DNA of 64,000 bases from UMGS1052 sp045580005. GTDB taxonomy: Bacteria > Bacillota > Clostridia > Oscillospirales > CAG-382. Under the pieces are notes generated by a model. That model made no database searches. It was not told the DNA's origin and was given only the letters and a program-made list of their open reading frames with translations. Shown here in pieces: positions 16,134 through 23,919 of the stretch. The stretch is taken from assembly GCA_045580005.1 (NCBI GenBank), contig JAZNMZ010000012.1:1-64000 (forward strand). Reading direction: 5' to 3'. The first letter of the stretch is position 1. Each line of letters opens with the position of its first letter. The position numbers were made by a program, and so were the translations under genes.

Positions 16134-18629
16134 TCAAACATTTGACGGGTTTACATCTATCGAAAGCGAAACGCTCTCGGGCAGTGACGAAAATTCTGAG
16201 TACATTTCACTCAGAAACTGTCGTGTTCTGCCTATATTTTTGCATTTTATTATGTATCTTAATCGGTATTTGCCCGAAAGTTTATATACTGTCGCCTCAA
16301 AAGGTCCGTATACGATAAGCTTTACATCGCGGTACTCGAGCTTTGCAAGAGCGTCGAGTCTTTTACCGAACGCCTCGGCTGTGCTTTTTACCTGACTTTC
16401 GTTCTCTCCCGAAAAGGTGAAGCTGACAATATCGCAAAAAGGCGGGAAAACCGCAGCCTTTCTCAGTCTTATCTCCTCGTCATAAAAGGTAGTATAATCC
16501 TGCTTTGCCGAAAGGCGCAGTGTACTGTTGTCGGGGCTGTATGTCTGTATAACCGCTCTTCCCGGAATCTCTGCTCTGCCGGCACGGCCGAGTACCTGTG
16601 TTATAAGCGAAAAGGTCTTTTCGTTAGAGCGGTAGTCATTGAGATACAAAAGAGCGTCTGCAAGAATGACTCCGACAAGCGAAACTTTGGGAAAATCGTG
16701 GCCTTTTGTAACCATCTGTGTTCCGATGAGAATGTCTGCCTCGCCATTTCTGAAAGAACTGAGTATTTCCTCGTGAGCACGCTTACCCGAGGTTGTGTCT
16801 GTATCCATACGCAGTATCCTTGCCGAGGGGTAGGCTTTTTTGAGATTTTCCTCAAGCATCTGAGTGCCCGAGCCGAGATAGCCTATATGCTCACTGCCGC
16901 AGACAGGACATATCTTTGGCAGCTCCGAAGAATATCCGCAATAGTGACAGGCGAGTCTTGAGCCTCTATGATACGCCGAGCCATACTTGTGGTAGGTAAG
17001 TGATACCGAGCAGTTGGGACACTGAAAGACTCCGCCGCACGAGCGGCAGGACACAAAGGAATGATATCCCCTGCGGTTTATAAAAAGCACCGTCTGCTCG
17101 CCGTTTGCAAGATTTTTGCGTATTTCTCTGTCAAGCTCTTTGCCGATAAGGTTTGCACCCAAACCGTCGCCTGTGTTCTCGTAGGCGTTTTCGTTTTTCA
17201 TATCGTAGATGATAACCTCAGGCAGCTTTGCGGTACCATATCTTCTGTCGAGGGTGACAAGGGTGTACTTGCCGATGCTTGCTTTGTAAAAGGACTCGGA
17301 AAGAGGGGTTGCCGATGCGAGCAGCATAAGCGAGCCTGTCTTTGCACATCTCATTCTCGCAATATCCCTTGCATGATACTTGGGAGACATATCCGATTTG
17401 AACGAGCTTTCCTGCTCCTCGTCTATAACAACAAGTCCAAGATTGCTTGTGGGCGCAAAAATTGCCGAGCGGGTGCCGATGACAATATCGGCATCTCCCG
17501 AATTTATCTTCTGCCAAGCGTCAAGCTTCTCACCTGCCGAGAGTGCCGAGTGCACAACGGCAACGCGCTGCCTGTATCTGCCCGCAAATATAGCTATAGT
17601 CTGGCTTGTGAGTGCAATCTCGGGCACAAGGTATATAACCTGCTTGCCATCCGAGATTACCTTGTCAATAAGCTTTAATATTACATTCGTCTTGCCGCTG
17701 CCCGTGATACCGTACAAAAGAGCCGCCTTTGCCTCATCCGCTCCATACAGCTGTGTGAGGATATCAAGAGCATTCTGCTGACTTTGCGAGAGAGTAAAAT
17801 CCTCTGTCGGAGGTATGTCCTCTATTTTGTACGGACTTCTGTAATCCTTTACAGATACAAAGTGTGCCATACCCTTTTTGCAAAGCCCCTTTATTACACT
17901 TTCGCCAACCTCGCAGATTTCACACAGCTCCTCAAGCGAGCAAAAACCGCCGAGAGAGGCGAGCACCTCGAGAGCGTGCTGCTGCTTTTCGGTAAGCTTT
18001 TCGGAAAAGCTCTCATCATCAGGCTGACAAAGAATCTCCACAAACTTGCTTGTTTTCTGATTTGTATGGCAGGATACATCGCTGTTTTTTTTGATATATC
18101 CGAGCTTTGTCAGAGATGTAACTGCTGTTTTTGCGCCGTTTCCAAAATTTTCACAAAGCTCGCCGAGCGTCACCTTACTGCCCTGTGCAATATAGTGCAG
18201 AATACCGAGTGCCGCCTGGTTGAGCCTGGTATAAGTTTCATCGGTAATAGCAACTCCGGGGGCAAGGTCATAGTACTCGCCGACCTTTACGGTAATACCT
18301 GAAGGCATTACTGTGCGTACCGCCTCGCCGAAAGTGCAAAAGCACTCCTTTTTCATAAAAAGGCATATCTCAAGCAGATCCTGCTTTAAAAAGAAGTCGG
18401 TATCGGGAATATCAGACACAGGCTTCGGAGATTTGTATGCGCACTCATCCGACAGCTTTGTGACAATGGCTTTTCTCGGCTTGTTGCCTGTTCCAAAAGG
18501 AACAACGGCAAGAGCTCCGACGCGGATTTTTGAGGCAAGCTGCGCAGGCACAGAATACTCGTATTCCCTGTCGATTTTGTATACAGCGTCAAGAATATAT
18601 ACGCTTGCAAAAAGCTCTTTTTCCTGCAC
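16134..18629 (-). CDS. priA: Primosomal protein N' (replication restart helicase)
   Basis: 3'-to-5' DNA helicase that recognises stalled forks and reloads the replicative helicase. The 831-aa protein has the N-terminal 3'BD and winged-helix domains, Walker A GITGSGKTN, Walker B DEEQ (DEEH in many homologues), and eight zinc-binding cysteines in the insertion running from CRSCGG to CPVCGS. The start is a GTG at 18629 preceded by AGGAGG. It is somewhat longer than typical (730-800 aa). It leads the def-fmt-rsmB portion of the cluster. Confidence 0.96.
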   Translation of the reverse strand: MQEKELFASVYILDAVYKIDREYEYSVPAQLASKIRVGALAVVPFGTGNKPRKAIVTKLSDECAYKSPKPVSDIPDTDFFLKQDLLEICLFMKKECFCTFGEAVRTVMPSGITVKVGEYYDLAPGVAITDETYTRLNQAALGILHYIAQGSKVTLGELCENFGNGAKTAVTSLTKLGYIKKNSDVSCHTNQKTSKFVEILCQPDDESFSEKLTEKQQHALEVLASLGGFCSLEELCEICEVGESVIKGLCKKGMAHFVSVKDYRSPYKIEDIPPTEDFTLSQSQQNALDILTQLYGADEAKAALLYGITGSGKTNVILKLIDKVISDGKQVIYLVPEIALTSQTIAIFAGRYRQRVAVVHSALSAGEKLDAWQKINSGDADIVIGTRSAIFAPTSNLGLVVIDEEQESSFKSDMSPKYHARDIARMRCAKTGSLMLLASATPLSESFYKASIGKYTLVTLDRRYGTAKLPEVIIYDMKNENAYENTGDGLGANLIGKELDREIRKNLANGEQTVLFINRRGYHSFVSCRSCGGVFQCPNCSVSLTYHKYGSAYHRGSRLACHYCGYSSELPKICPVCGSEHIGYLGSGTQMLEENLKKAYPSARILRMDTDTTSGKRAHEEILSSFRNGEADILIGTQMVTKGHDFPKVSLVGVILADALLYLNDYRSNEKTFSLITQVLGRAGRAEIPGRAVIQTYSPDNSTLRLSAKQDYTTFYDEEIRLRKAAVFPPFCDIVSFTFSGENESQVKSTAEAFGKRLDALAKLEYRDVKLIVYGPFEATVYKLSGKYRLRYIIKCKNIGRTRQFLSEMYSEFSSLPESVSLSIDVNPSNV

Positions 18630-18681
18630 AAAAATCCACCTCCTGACGCAAAATCTGCCGAAATCCTCTGAAAAAATAAAT

Positions 18682-18703
18682 CCTTATAAAAAGACATATA
18701 AGG
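18682..18703 (-). terminator. Possible weak terminator between rpoZ and priA
   Basis: Read on minus, CCTTATA pairs with TATAAGG (7 bp) and an ATTTATTTTTTC tract follows. The short A/T-rich stem may only reduce read-through. The 156-bp rpoZ-priA gap holds nothing else recognisable apart from the priA ribosome binding site. Confidence 0.3.
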
Positions 18704-18785
18704 CTGCAAAAAGAATTTTTAAAATCCCATTTCACAACCTTCGCAAAAATGTCTATTCCGCAATATGCCGCTACCGAAAACCGTG

Positions 18786-19082
18786 TCAGTCCTCAATACC
18801 GTTAAGACCTGCCTTGAGAGCTCTGTCAAGTGTTTTGTCGTCGAGCTTTATGTCGCCCTCATTGAGCTTGTTGATGGCGATCTTTACAGGCTTATCTTCG
18901 AGCGCTTCCTTTTTTGTCAAAGGCGCTGCGCAGGAAGTAATCTTGTCGGCGTCCTCGAGCTTTTCAAGCTCTGCGTTTCCTATGACATTTGTGATATATC
19001 TTGCGCTCTTGGCTGTTGCCACTACAAGAATATATCTGTTGAATTTTCCCTTTGTGAGTTCGCTGATTGATGGTTTTACCAT
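18786..19082 (-). CDS. rpoZ: RNA polymerase omega subunit
   Basis: Small subunit assisting beta-prime folding in RNA polymerase. The 98-aa protein has the family N-terminus: MVKPSISELTKGK, then SRY-like RYILVVATAKSAR helix; the central Glu-Leu rich helix and the PVKIAINKLNEGDI segment also match. The gmk-rpoZ-priA order is the standard Firmicutes arrangement. A ribosome binding site lies just upstream of the ATG. Confidence 0.93.
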   Translation of the reverse strand: MVKPSISELTKGKFNRYILVVATAKSARYITNVIGNAELEKLEDADKITSCAAPLTKKEALEDKPVKIAINKLNEGDIKLDDKTLDRALKAGLNGIED

Positions 19083-19114
19083 AGTCTTTATATCTCCTTA
19101 ATTTGTTTGCAAAA

Positions 19115-19729
19115 TTATTTACCGTAAAAGTATGTCGAAAGCTGTCCGTACTGGCTCTTTGGCACAAGAGACGACGCTCTGACTGCCGCAAAGAAATCCG
19201 CAACAGCCTCATCCTGCATGCCGCGCTTATTGAATATCACATAGTCGTAAAGCAGTGCGGAGGGAACCTCTTTGTCCGCAATTGCAAGGCGCTTTCTTAT
19301 CGTTTCTTCGTTTTCTGTTGCTCTGTCGCGCAGACGCTTCTCAAGCTCGTCGCGGCTCTCGGGCGTCATAAATATAAATAATGCTTCGGGCAATGTCTTT
19401 TTTATCTGCATAGCGCCCTGCACTTCAATCTCAAGTATTACATTCTTTCCGAGGGCAATGTTCTTTTCAACAAAATCCTTGGGCGTTCCGTAATAATTGC
19501 CGTTATATTCTGCGTATTCTATAAATCCGCCCTGGGCAATTCTGTTTTCAAAATCCTCTTTTGTCACAAAAAAGTAGTGCTTGCCGTCAATCTCTCCGTC
19601 TCGCGGAGCTCTTGTGGTGGCAGAAACCGAGTATACAAAGTCGGGCGCCTTCAACACCTGATTGAGTATTGTGCCCTTTCCCGAGCCCGACGGGCCCGAA
19701 ACAACTACAAGCTTTCCGCGATTACTCAT
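19115..19729 (-). CDS. gmk: Guanylate kinase
   Basis: Phosphorylates GMP to GDP. The 204-aa protein starts MSNRGKLVVVSG and carries the P-loop GPSGSGKGT near residue 13 plus the GMP-binding TTRAPRDGE. The ATG at 19729 is chosen over an in-frame upstream ATG at 19813, which lies deep inside remA and would add 28 unrelated residues. It overlaps the remA 3' end by 8 nt, indicating coupling; the GGAGG-like site lies within the Glu-rich tail of remA. Confidence 0.97.
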   Translation of the reverse strand: MSNRGKLVVVSGPSGSGKGTILNQVLKAPDFVYSVSATTRAPRDGEIDGKHYFFVTKEDFENRIAQGGFIEYAEYNGNYYGTPKDFVEKNIALGKNVILEIEVQGAMQIKKTLPEALFIFMTPESRDELEKRLRDRATENEETIRKRLAIADKEVPSALLYDYVIFNKRGMQDEAVADFFAAVRASSLVPKSQYGQLSTYFYGK

Positions 19730-19985
19730 TTTCTTCCTCCTCGTCCTCGTCGTCACCCGCAACTCTGTTGGATATGGTCTCAGGCTGTATTGCAGAGAGG
19801 ATGATATGCTCACTGTCGGTAATTATAACCGAGCGTGTGCGTCTGCCACAAGTGACATCAATAAGTCTGCCCGTGTCGCGATTATCCTGAATAAGTCTTT
19901 TTACCGGTGCGGAATCGGGACTGACAAGAGCCACAACTCTGTCTGCCGACACCATATTTCCAAACCCGATATTTATCAGTTGCAT
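19722..19985 (-). CDS. remA: RemA family DNA-binding regulator
   Basis: Small regulator (DUF370) that in B. subtilis activates matrix and osmoprotection genes by binding DNA as an oligomeric ring. The 87-aa protein contains the family core: LINIGFGNMVSADRVVALVSP, split over two strands, then SAPVKRLIQD and GRRTRSVII. It ends with an acidic tail of Asp/Glu residues. The yicC-remA-gmk-rpoZ order is classical. The ATG has a good ribosome binding site. Confidence 0.95.
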   Translation of the reverse strand: MQLINIGFGNMVSADRVVALVSPDSAPVKRLIQDNRDTGRLIDVTCGRRTRSVIITDSEHIILSAIQPETISNRVAGDDEDEEEENE

Positions 19986-20002
19986 ATCCTTTACCTCCGG
20001 AA

Positions 20003-20902
20003 TTATTCTATGTTCTGTATCTGTTCTCTTATCTTCTCAGCTTCGCTCTTTGCGTCTACTACAAGTGACGCGACCTCGGCATCGTTTGCCTTGGAGCCTG
20101 TGGTGTTGATTTCCCTGTTTATTTCTTGCAGGAGAAAATCAAGCTTGCGTCCCACCTGATTCTTCACACCGGCATTGTCGCCGCAAAGAATACTTCTGAA
20201 CTGTGCAAAATGGCTCTCAAGACGAACCATCTCCTCGTCTACCGCAACCTTGTCCGAGAAGATTGCAACCTCTGTGAGAATTCTCGCTTCGTCAAATTCC
20301 ATGCTGCCGAGAGTTTCTTTTATCTTGGTCGTGAGTCTTTGCTTATATGCTTCCACAATATCGGGAAGACGAATCTTTATCTTTTCTATTATGCCCTCGA
20401 GAGTGTCAAGCTTGGAAAGTACATCCTCTCTCAGCTTTTCGCCCTCGGTCTTCTTCATTTCATAAAAGCGCTCGAGCGCCTCGGTAAGCGGAGCTGAAAG
20501 TGCGCTCCATATCACCTCGTCCTCGGGGTCATCTGCCTTTGTGAGAAGAAATATGTCCCTGTTTGCGGCAACAGAACTCACTGTAATGTCATCAGCAAGG
20601 CCAAACTCATCGCGCAGTGTATAAAGACAGTCGAGATAGCTTTTGAGATACTGCTTATTGAGCGAAAGCTCCTGCTCGTCACCGTCTGTGAAATTATCAA
20701 ATCCGAGAAAAAGCTCAATCTTGCCTCTGCCTGCATAATTTGCGATAAGCTGCTTTATCCTCTCCTCAAAACGGAGATAAAGCTTGGGCATCTTGCAGGT
20801 GATGTCAAGATATCTTGAATTGACAGATTTAAGCTCGACTGTCAGTGTTTTTCCCGGTATCGGAGCAGTTGCTCTGCCGTGCCCCGTCATGCTGATTATC
20901 AT
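20003..20902 (-). CDS. YicC family endoribonuclease
   Basis: Member of the YicC/YloC family, 299 aa, Mn-dependent endoribonucleases reported to act in RNA turnover. The ATG at 20902 gives the family N-terminus (MIISMTGHGRA). An earlier in-frame start at 20971 is rejected because it overlaps the transcription start region. Characteristic features are VELKSVNSRYLDI near residue 20 and the C-terminal GRKLDFLLQEINREINTTGSK. It is the first gene of the long minus-strand unit driven by the consensus promoter at 20989-21017. Confidence 0.95.
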   Translation of the reverse strand: MIISMTGHGRATAPIPGKTLTVELKSVNSRYLDITCKMPKLYLRFEERIKQLIANYAGRGKIELFLGFDNFTDGDEQELSLNKQYLKSYLDCLYTLRDEFGLADDITVSSVAANRDIFLLTKADDPEDEVIWSALSAPLTEALERFYEMKKTEGEKLREDVLSKLDTLEGIIEKIKIRLPDIVEAYKQRLTTKIKETLGSMEFDEARILTEVAIFSDKVAVDEEMVRLESHFAQFRSILCGDNAGVKNQVGRKLDFLLQEINREINTTGSKANDAEVASLVVDAKSEAEKIREQIQNIE

Positions 20903-20988
20903 ATCTTTGTTTTTGCCTCTCAAAAATTTTATACTGTCTTTGCAGATATCGACAAATAGCGACAATATCACATGCTACAGTATACTAT

Positions 20989-21017
20989 ATTATAGAATAA
21001 AAAAAGCAGTTTGTCAA
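20989..21017 (-). promoter_or_regulatory. Consensus promoter for the yicC-to-thiN gene series
   Basis: On minus, TTGACA (21017-21012), a 17-bp spacer and TATAAT (20994-20989): a perfect sigma-A promoter. The leader is about 80 nt. The -35 box lies inside the stem of the preceding terminator and the spacer is its T run. Confidence 0.9.
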
Positions 21018-21034
21018 GGAAATTCTTGTCAAAC
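20998..21034 (-). terminator. Terminator of the upstream membrane protein gene
   Basis: On minus, GTTTGACAAG (21034-21025) pairs with CTTGACAAAC (21018-21009), one central mismatch, 6-nt loop, then TGC and seven T. It shares bases with the yicC promoter. Confidence 0.75.
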
Positions 21035-21060
21035 CACTTCAAAAATAAGCAAAAACTACA

Positions 21061-21636
21061 CTAAAAATTCTTTTTTTCCGCTCGGCTTTTGCGGAAGATA
21101 TATGTGTATATAAGCTCAATCCTGTCAAGGAACATATCGTAGACCAACAAAAAAAGATTAAGCACACCGTAAAGGACCGCAAAAACCGCATGATTTGACA
21201 ATCCGAACGCACTAAATTCGGACAGTATTGCCTCAAGTCCGTAGATCTTTGCAAAAATCGCAAAAATCACGCTCACGCTGATATTAAACACTGCAAATTT
21301 GGGGACAAAAGCAAGAAGTCTTGACTTTATTTTCGCATCGCAAAGCTTCTTGAGCGCAGGAAAGTACCCTGCAACAAACACAAAATACCAGGTTGAGCTT
21401 GCCACAGGAAGAAAAACGAATGACAAAACCGAGCTCACAGCATAAATGACAAGAGAGTATTTTGTGCCAAACTCGACCACTGCCACAAGTATGACAATCG
21501 ACGAAAGTGCCGCGCAGGTCATATCAAGCAGCTCAAACACGCCTCCCACAACAAGCAGCACTGTTGCAAGGGAAGCAAGAATCGCACCGTGCGCCATGCG
21601 CAATATTCTATTCTTGTTCCTGTGTTTTTGTGACAT
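21061..21636 (-). CDS. Conserved hypothetical polytopic membrane protein
   Basis: Protein of 191 aa with about five to six predicted transmembrane helices and a short basic N-terminus (MSQKHRNKNRILRMAHGA). The pattern of a small membrane protein with compact helical hairpins resembles ECF-transporter S components or DUF2232-like proteins, but no specific substrate motif is visible. The ATG at 21636 follows the VOC gene stop directly (TGAGATG) and has an AAGGAG site inside the VOC gene end, so the two are coupled. Function not assigned. Confidence 0.75.
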   Translation of the reverse strand: MSQKHRNKNRILRMAHGAILASLATVLLVVGGVFELLDMTCAALSSIVILVAVVEFGTKYSLVIYAVSSVLSFVFLPVASSTWYFVFVAGYFPALKKLCDAKIKSRLLAFVPKFAVFNISVSVIFAIFAKIYGLEAILSEFSAFGLSNHAVFAVLYGVLNLFLLVYDMFLDRIELIYTYIFRKSRAEKKNF

Positions 21637-21637
21637 C

Positions 21638-22042
21638 TCAAAGCTCCTTAAAAAACTCCACAAGCTCTCCGTCGGGGCCTTTTACAAATGCAATTCTCGC
21701 GTCAAAAGTACGCTCTCCCGAGCCGATAGTGACTGTCTCGGGAGCAATATGCGCTGCCGCTCCTGCCGAGAGTGCAAGAGCATAGGCGGCGTCGACATCA
21801 TCTGTGCATAGAGCTATATGAGCGTACTTTCCCTCTGCCTGATAGCTGTCCGAGCCGTTTGCAAAAAGCTCAAGTTTTGCTCCATCTGATATGTCAAGAA
21901 GCACTCCTCTGCCTGTTCCCTCTCCCCATGATGCAAACTCGCAAAGGCCGAGCTTTTTGTAAAACTCTAAGGATCTGTCAAAATCGCTTGATCTAAGTGC
22001 TATATGATGTACACCGAGGCCTGTAATTACTTTGTTTGCCAT
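21638..22042 (-). CDS. VOC family protein (glyoxalase/dioxygenase fold)
   Basis: Protein of 134 aa with one vicinal-oxygen-chelate domain made of two beta-alpha-beta-beta-beta modules. Typical features are GLGVHHIALRSSDFDRSLEFY at the start (metal His, split here over one strand and helix), YAHIALCTDDVDAAY and the C-terminal FVKGPDGELVEFFKEL with the metal Glu. Members include glyoxalase I and metal-dependent resistance enzymes; the substrate cannot be told. The ATG at 22042 has a GGAGAGG site; an upstream in-frame ATG at 22075 overlaps the -10 box and is rejected. Confidence 0.9.
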   Translation of the reverse strand: MANKVITGLGVHHIALRSSDFDRSLEFYKKLGLCEFASWGEGTGRGVLLDISDGAKLELFANGSDSYQAEGKYAHIALCTDDVDAAYALALSAGAAAHIAPETVTIGSGERTFDARIAFVKGPDGELVEFFKEL

Positions 22043-22074
22043 AATATCCTCTCCATATTTTTTGTGATAGTACA

Positions 22075-22103
22075 ATTATAGCGCCAAAAGGTGTGTTTTA
22101 CAA
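22075..22103 (-). promoter_or_regulatory. Promoter for the VOC and membrane protein genes
   Basis: On minus, TTGTAA (22103-22098), 17-bp spacer, TATAAT (22080-22075). About 30 nt separate the start site from the VOC ATG. Confidence 0.8.
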
Positions 22104-22173
22104 GCAAATTTTGTATATTTTTTCTATTGGGGGACAAAATACCCTCAAAGTATTTTCTTCGGAGGTCGGTATT

Positions 22174-22464
22174 ATGATAAAAGGGTGCGCACGCCGCATG
22201 ATTATCCTCAAGGACACGGGCAGTGATTTTTTTGAGGAGGCGTATTTTGTGCTCAAATCCTCGCCCGACACAGGGCTTATCCGCTCGGAAAAGGATTTCG
22301 TTGCCGAAGCGAACAGAATAATCGCGTCAAACTCGCCCGTGTCAAAGAATTCGCTTTCCGTAGGAGGCAAAAAAGGCACATCCCACAGTGAAAAGTCGCT
22401 GTTTTTTCTGCTCGGCGCACTTGCAGGAGCCGTATCAATGTGGGGAGCGTCCATCCTGCTTTAA
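22174..22464 (+). CDS. Conserved hypothetical, C-terminal membrane anchor
   Basis: Protein of 96 aa with two parts: a soluble N-terminal segment (MIKGCARRMIILKDTGSDFF, then EEAYFVLKSS) and a hydrophobic C-terminal helix at about 76-95. The N-terminal pattern recalls a small uncharacterised family seen in Oscillospirales genomes (from memory, not searched). The ATG at 22174 is chosen for its CGGAGG site; an upstream in-frame ATG at 22093 has none. It is transcribed alone, between a divergent promoter and a terminator. Function unknown. Confidence 0.7.
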   Translation: MIKGCARRMIILKDTGSDFFEEAYFVLKSSPDTGLIRSEKDFVAEANRIIASNSPVSKNSLSVGGKKGTSHSEKSLFFLLGALAGAVSMWGASILL

Positions 22465-22469
22465 AGGTC

Positions 22470-22493
22470 AAAGACTGCGGCGCAGTCTTTTTT
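22470..22493 (+). terminator. Terminator after the small membrane protein gene
   Basis: AAAGACTGC (22470-22478) pairs with GCAGTCTTT (22482-22490), tight 3-nt loop, followed by T's. Confidence 0.85.
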
Positions 22494-22558
22494 CTTAAAA
22501 TTAAATGTTAACTTTTCAAAAACAGAGTAAAAATATTGTAAACAAGAGCTCCAAACAG

Positions 22559-22587
22559 TTGACAAAATATTTGTTATATGGTAGAGT
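22559..22587 (+). promoter_or_regulatory. Candidate promoter for the aminotransferase gene
   Basis: TTGACA at 22559-22564 and a weak -10 TAGAGT at 22582-22587 with a 17-bp spacer. The -35 is perfect; the -10 matches four of six bases. Confidence 0.45.
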
Positions 22588-22649
22588 TTTTCTGTGGCAA
22601 TACCAGACACAGAAAGTCTTGTAAACAATATCACAACTACAAACTTTCA

Positions 22650-22680
22650 CCCTCTGCAAGCCGATGCAGAGGGCGTTTTA
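22650..22680 (+). promoter_or_regulatory. Terminator-like hairpin in the aminotransferase leader
   Basis: CCCTCTGCA (22650-22658) pairs perfectly with TGCAGAGGG (22665-22673), 6-nt loop, then CGTTTTATC. It sits about 60 nt downstream of the candidate promoter and 50 nt before the ATG, suggesting attenuation. No T-box or known riboswitch motif is visible. Confidence 0.4.
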
Positions 22681-22725
22681 TCATTAGCAGTTTTTCAACG
22701 AATACTCGGTCGCAGTGAGGGCAAA

Positions 22726-23913
22726 ATGCAATATAACATTTCGGACAAGATGGCAGTTATGAAGCCGTCAGCAATAAGAGAAATTTTCAAAAGTCTGGGC
22801 TCTCCCGGAGCAATATCCTTTGCGGCAGGCAACCCTGCTCCAGAATCTTTTCCGGTAAAGGAAATGTCGGAGATTTCATCCCGCATTTTTGCCGAGAGTG
22901 CGTCTTCCGCGCTTCAGTACAGCGTGACAGAGGGCTACCCCAGACTGCGCACACTCGTACAGAACAGGCTGAAAAACAAATTCAATATCGGCAGCGCCTC
23001 GGATATGACAATAATCACATCGGGCGGTCAGCAGGCAATAGAGCTTGCGTGCAAAGTGCTGTGTAATCCCGGTGATGTCGTTATCTGCGAAAATCCGAGC
23101 TTTATAGGTGCGCTCAACGCTTTCCGCTCAAACGGGGCAAAGCCTGTAGGAGTCGGGCTGTGCGACGACGGAATTGATCTTGCCACGCTCGAAGAAGCTT
23201 TAAGAGAGCACAAGAACGCAAAGCTACTGTATCTCATACCCACATTCCACAACCCTGCCGGAATCACAATGTCATATGAAAAGAGAAAGGCTGTATACGA
23301 GCTTGCGAGAAAATATGACACAATCATCCTCGAGGACAATCCCTACGGCGAGCTCAGATTTGACGGAGAGGATATTCCCACAATAAAGAGCATGGACACC
23401 GACGGCAGAGTTATCTACTGCGGTTCGTTCTCCAAGATTCTCTCGGCAGGTATGCGAGTCGGCTTTGTCTGTGCAAACGAGGAAATAGTGCAGAAGATGG
23501 TTGTCGCAAAGCAAGTCGAGGATGTACATACAAACATCTTTTTTCAGATGATTTGTGCGGAATTTATTGATAAATACGACCTTGACGCACACATAAGCAC
23601 CATACGCGCCCTATACTATGATAAATGCCATCTCATGCTTGACTGTCTTGACAAATATATGCCCAGGGAAGTAAAATACACCCGTCCCGCGGGGGGACTT
23701 TTTATCTGGTGTACACTCCCTGAAAAGATTACCCTTTCGCAATTTATTGAAGAAACAAAAAAAGCAAATGTTTTTGCCGTTCCCGGTACAGCCTTTAACT
23801 GCGATGAGACTGCAGACTCCCGTTCTTTCAGGCTCAACTACTCAATGCCGTCAAACGAGGAAATCGAAAAGGGTATAAAAATCCTTGCAGACATCATAAA
23901 AAGAAAACTATAA
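22726..23913 (+). CDS. PLP-dependent aminotransferase, class I/II
   Basis: Fold-type I aminotransferase of 395 aa, most like the 2-aminoadipate / aromatic or branched-chain aminotransferase group that contains stand-alone relatives of MocR C-terminal domains. Signatures are ISFAAGNPAPESFP near residue 30, the PLP-Asp/Tyr region TFHNPAGITM, and SFSKILSAGMRVGF with the Schiff-base Lys. The ATG at 22726 is preferred to an in-frame ATG at 22594, which would translate through the leader hairpin. An EamA exporter follows 6 nt later. Substrate unknown. Confidence 0.92.
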   Translation: MQYNISDKMAVMKPSAIREIFKSLGSPGAISFAAGNPAPESFPVKEMSEISSRIFAESASSALQYSVTEGYPRLRTLVQNRLKNKFNIGSASDMTIITSGGQQAIELACKVLCNPGDVVICENPSFIGALNAFRSNGAKPVGVGLCDDGIDLATLEEALREHKNAKLLYLIPTFHNPAGITMSYEKRKAVYELARKYDTIILEDNPYGELRFDGEDIPTIKSMDTDGRVIYCGSFSKILSAGMRVGFVCANEEIVQKMVVAKQVEDVHTNIFFQMICAEFIDKYDLDAHISTIRALYYDKCHLMLDCLDKYMPREVKYTRPAGGLFIWCTLPEKITLSQFIEETKKANVFAVPGTAFNCDETADSRSFRLNYSMPSNEEIEKGIKILADIIKRKL

Positions 23914-23919
23914 GGCAAC

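Noticed and set aside
17061..17678. 205-codon open frame on plus inside priA
   Set aside because: Antisense shadow of the priA helicase domain.
18964..19212. 82-codon frame on minus between gmk and rpoZ
   Set aside because: Overlaps both genes in another frame and has no ribosome binding site.
22578..22720. Possible leader peptide before the aminotransferase
   Set aside because: The ATG lies in the promoter region and has no ribosome binding site; no run of regulatory codons is seen.
22594..22725. N-terminal extension of the aminotransferase
   Set aside because: It would translate the leader hairpin and is unlike any family N-terminus; the ATG at 22726 gives the normal length.
22600..22725. 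T-box riboswitch before the aminotransferase
   Set aside because: The conserved T-box sequence (GGGTGG-ACCGCG type) is not present; only a simple hairpin is seen.
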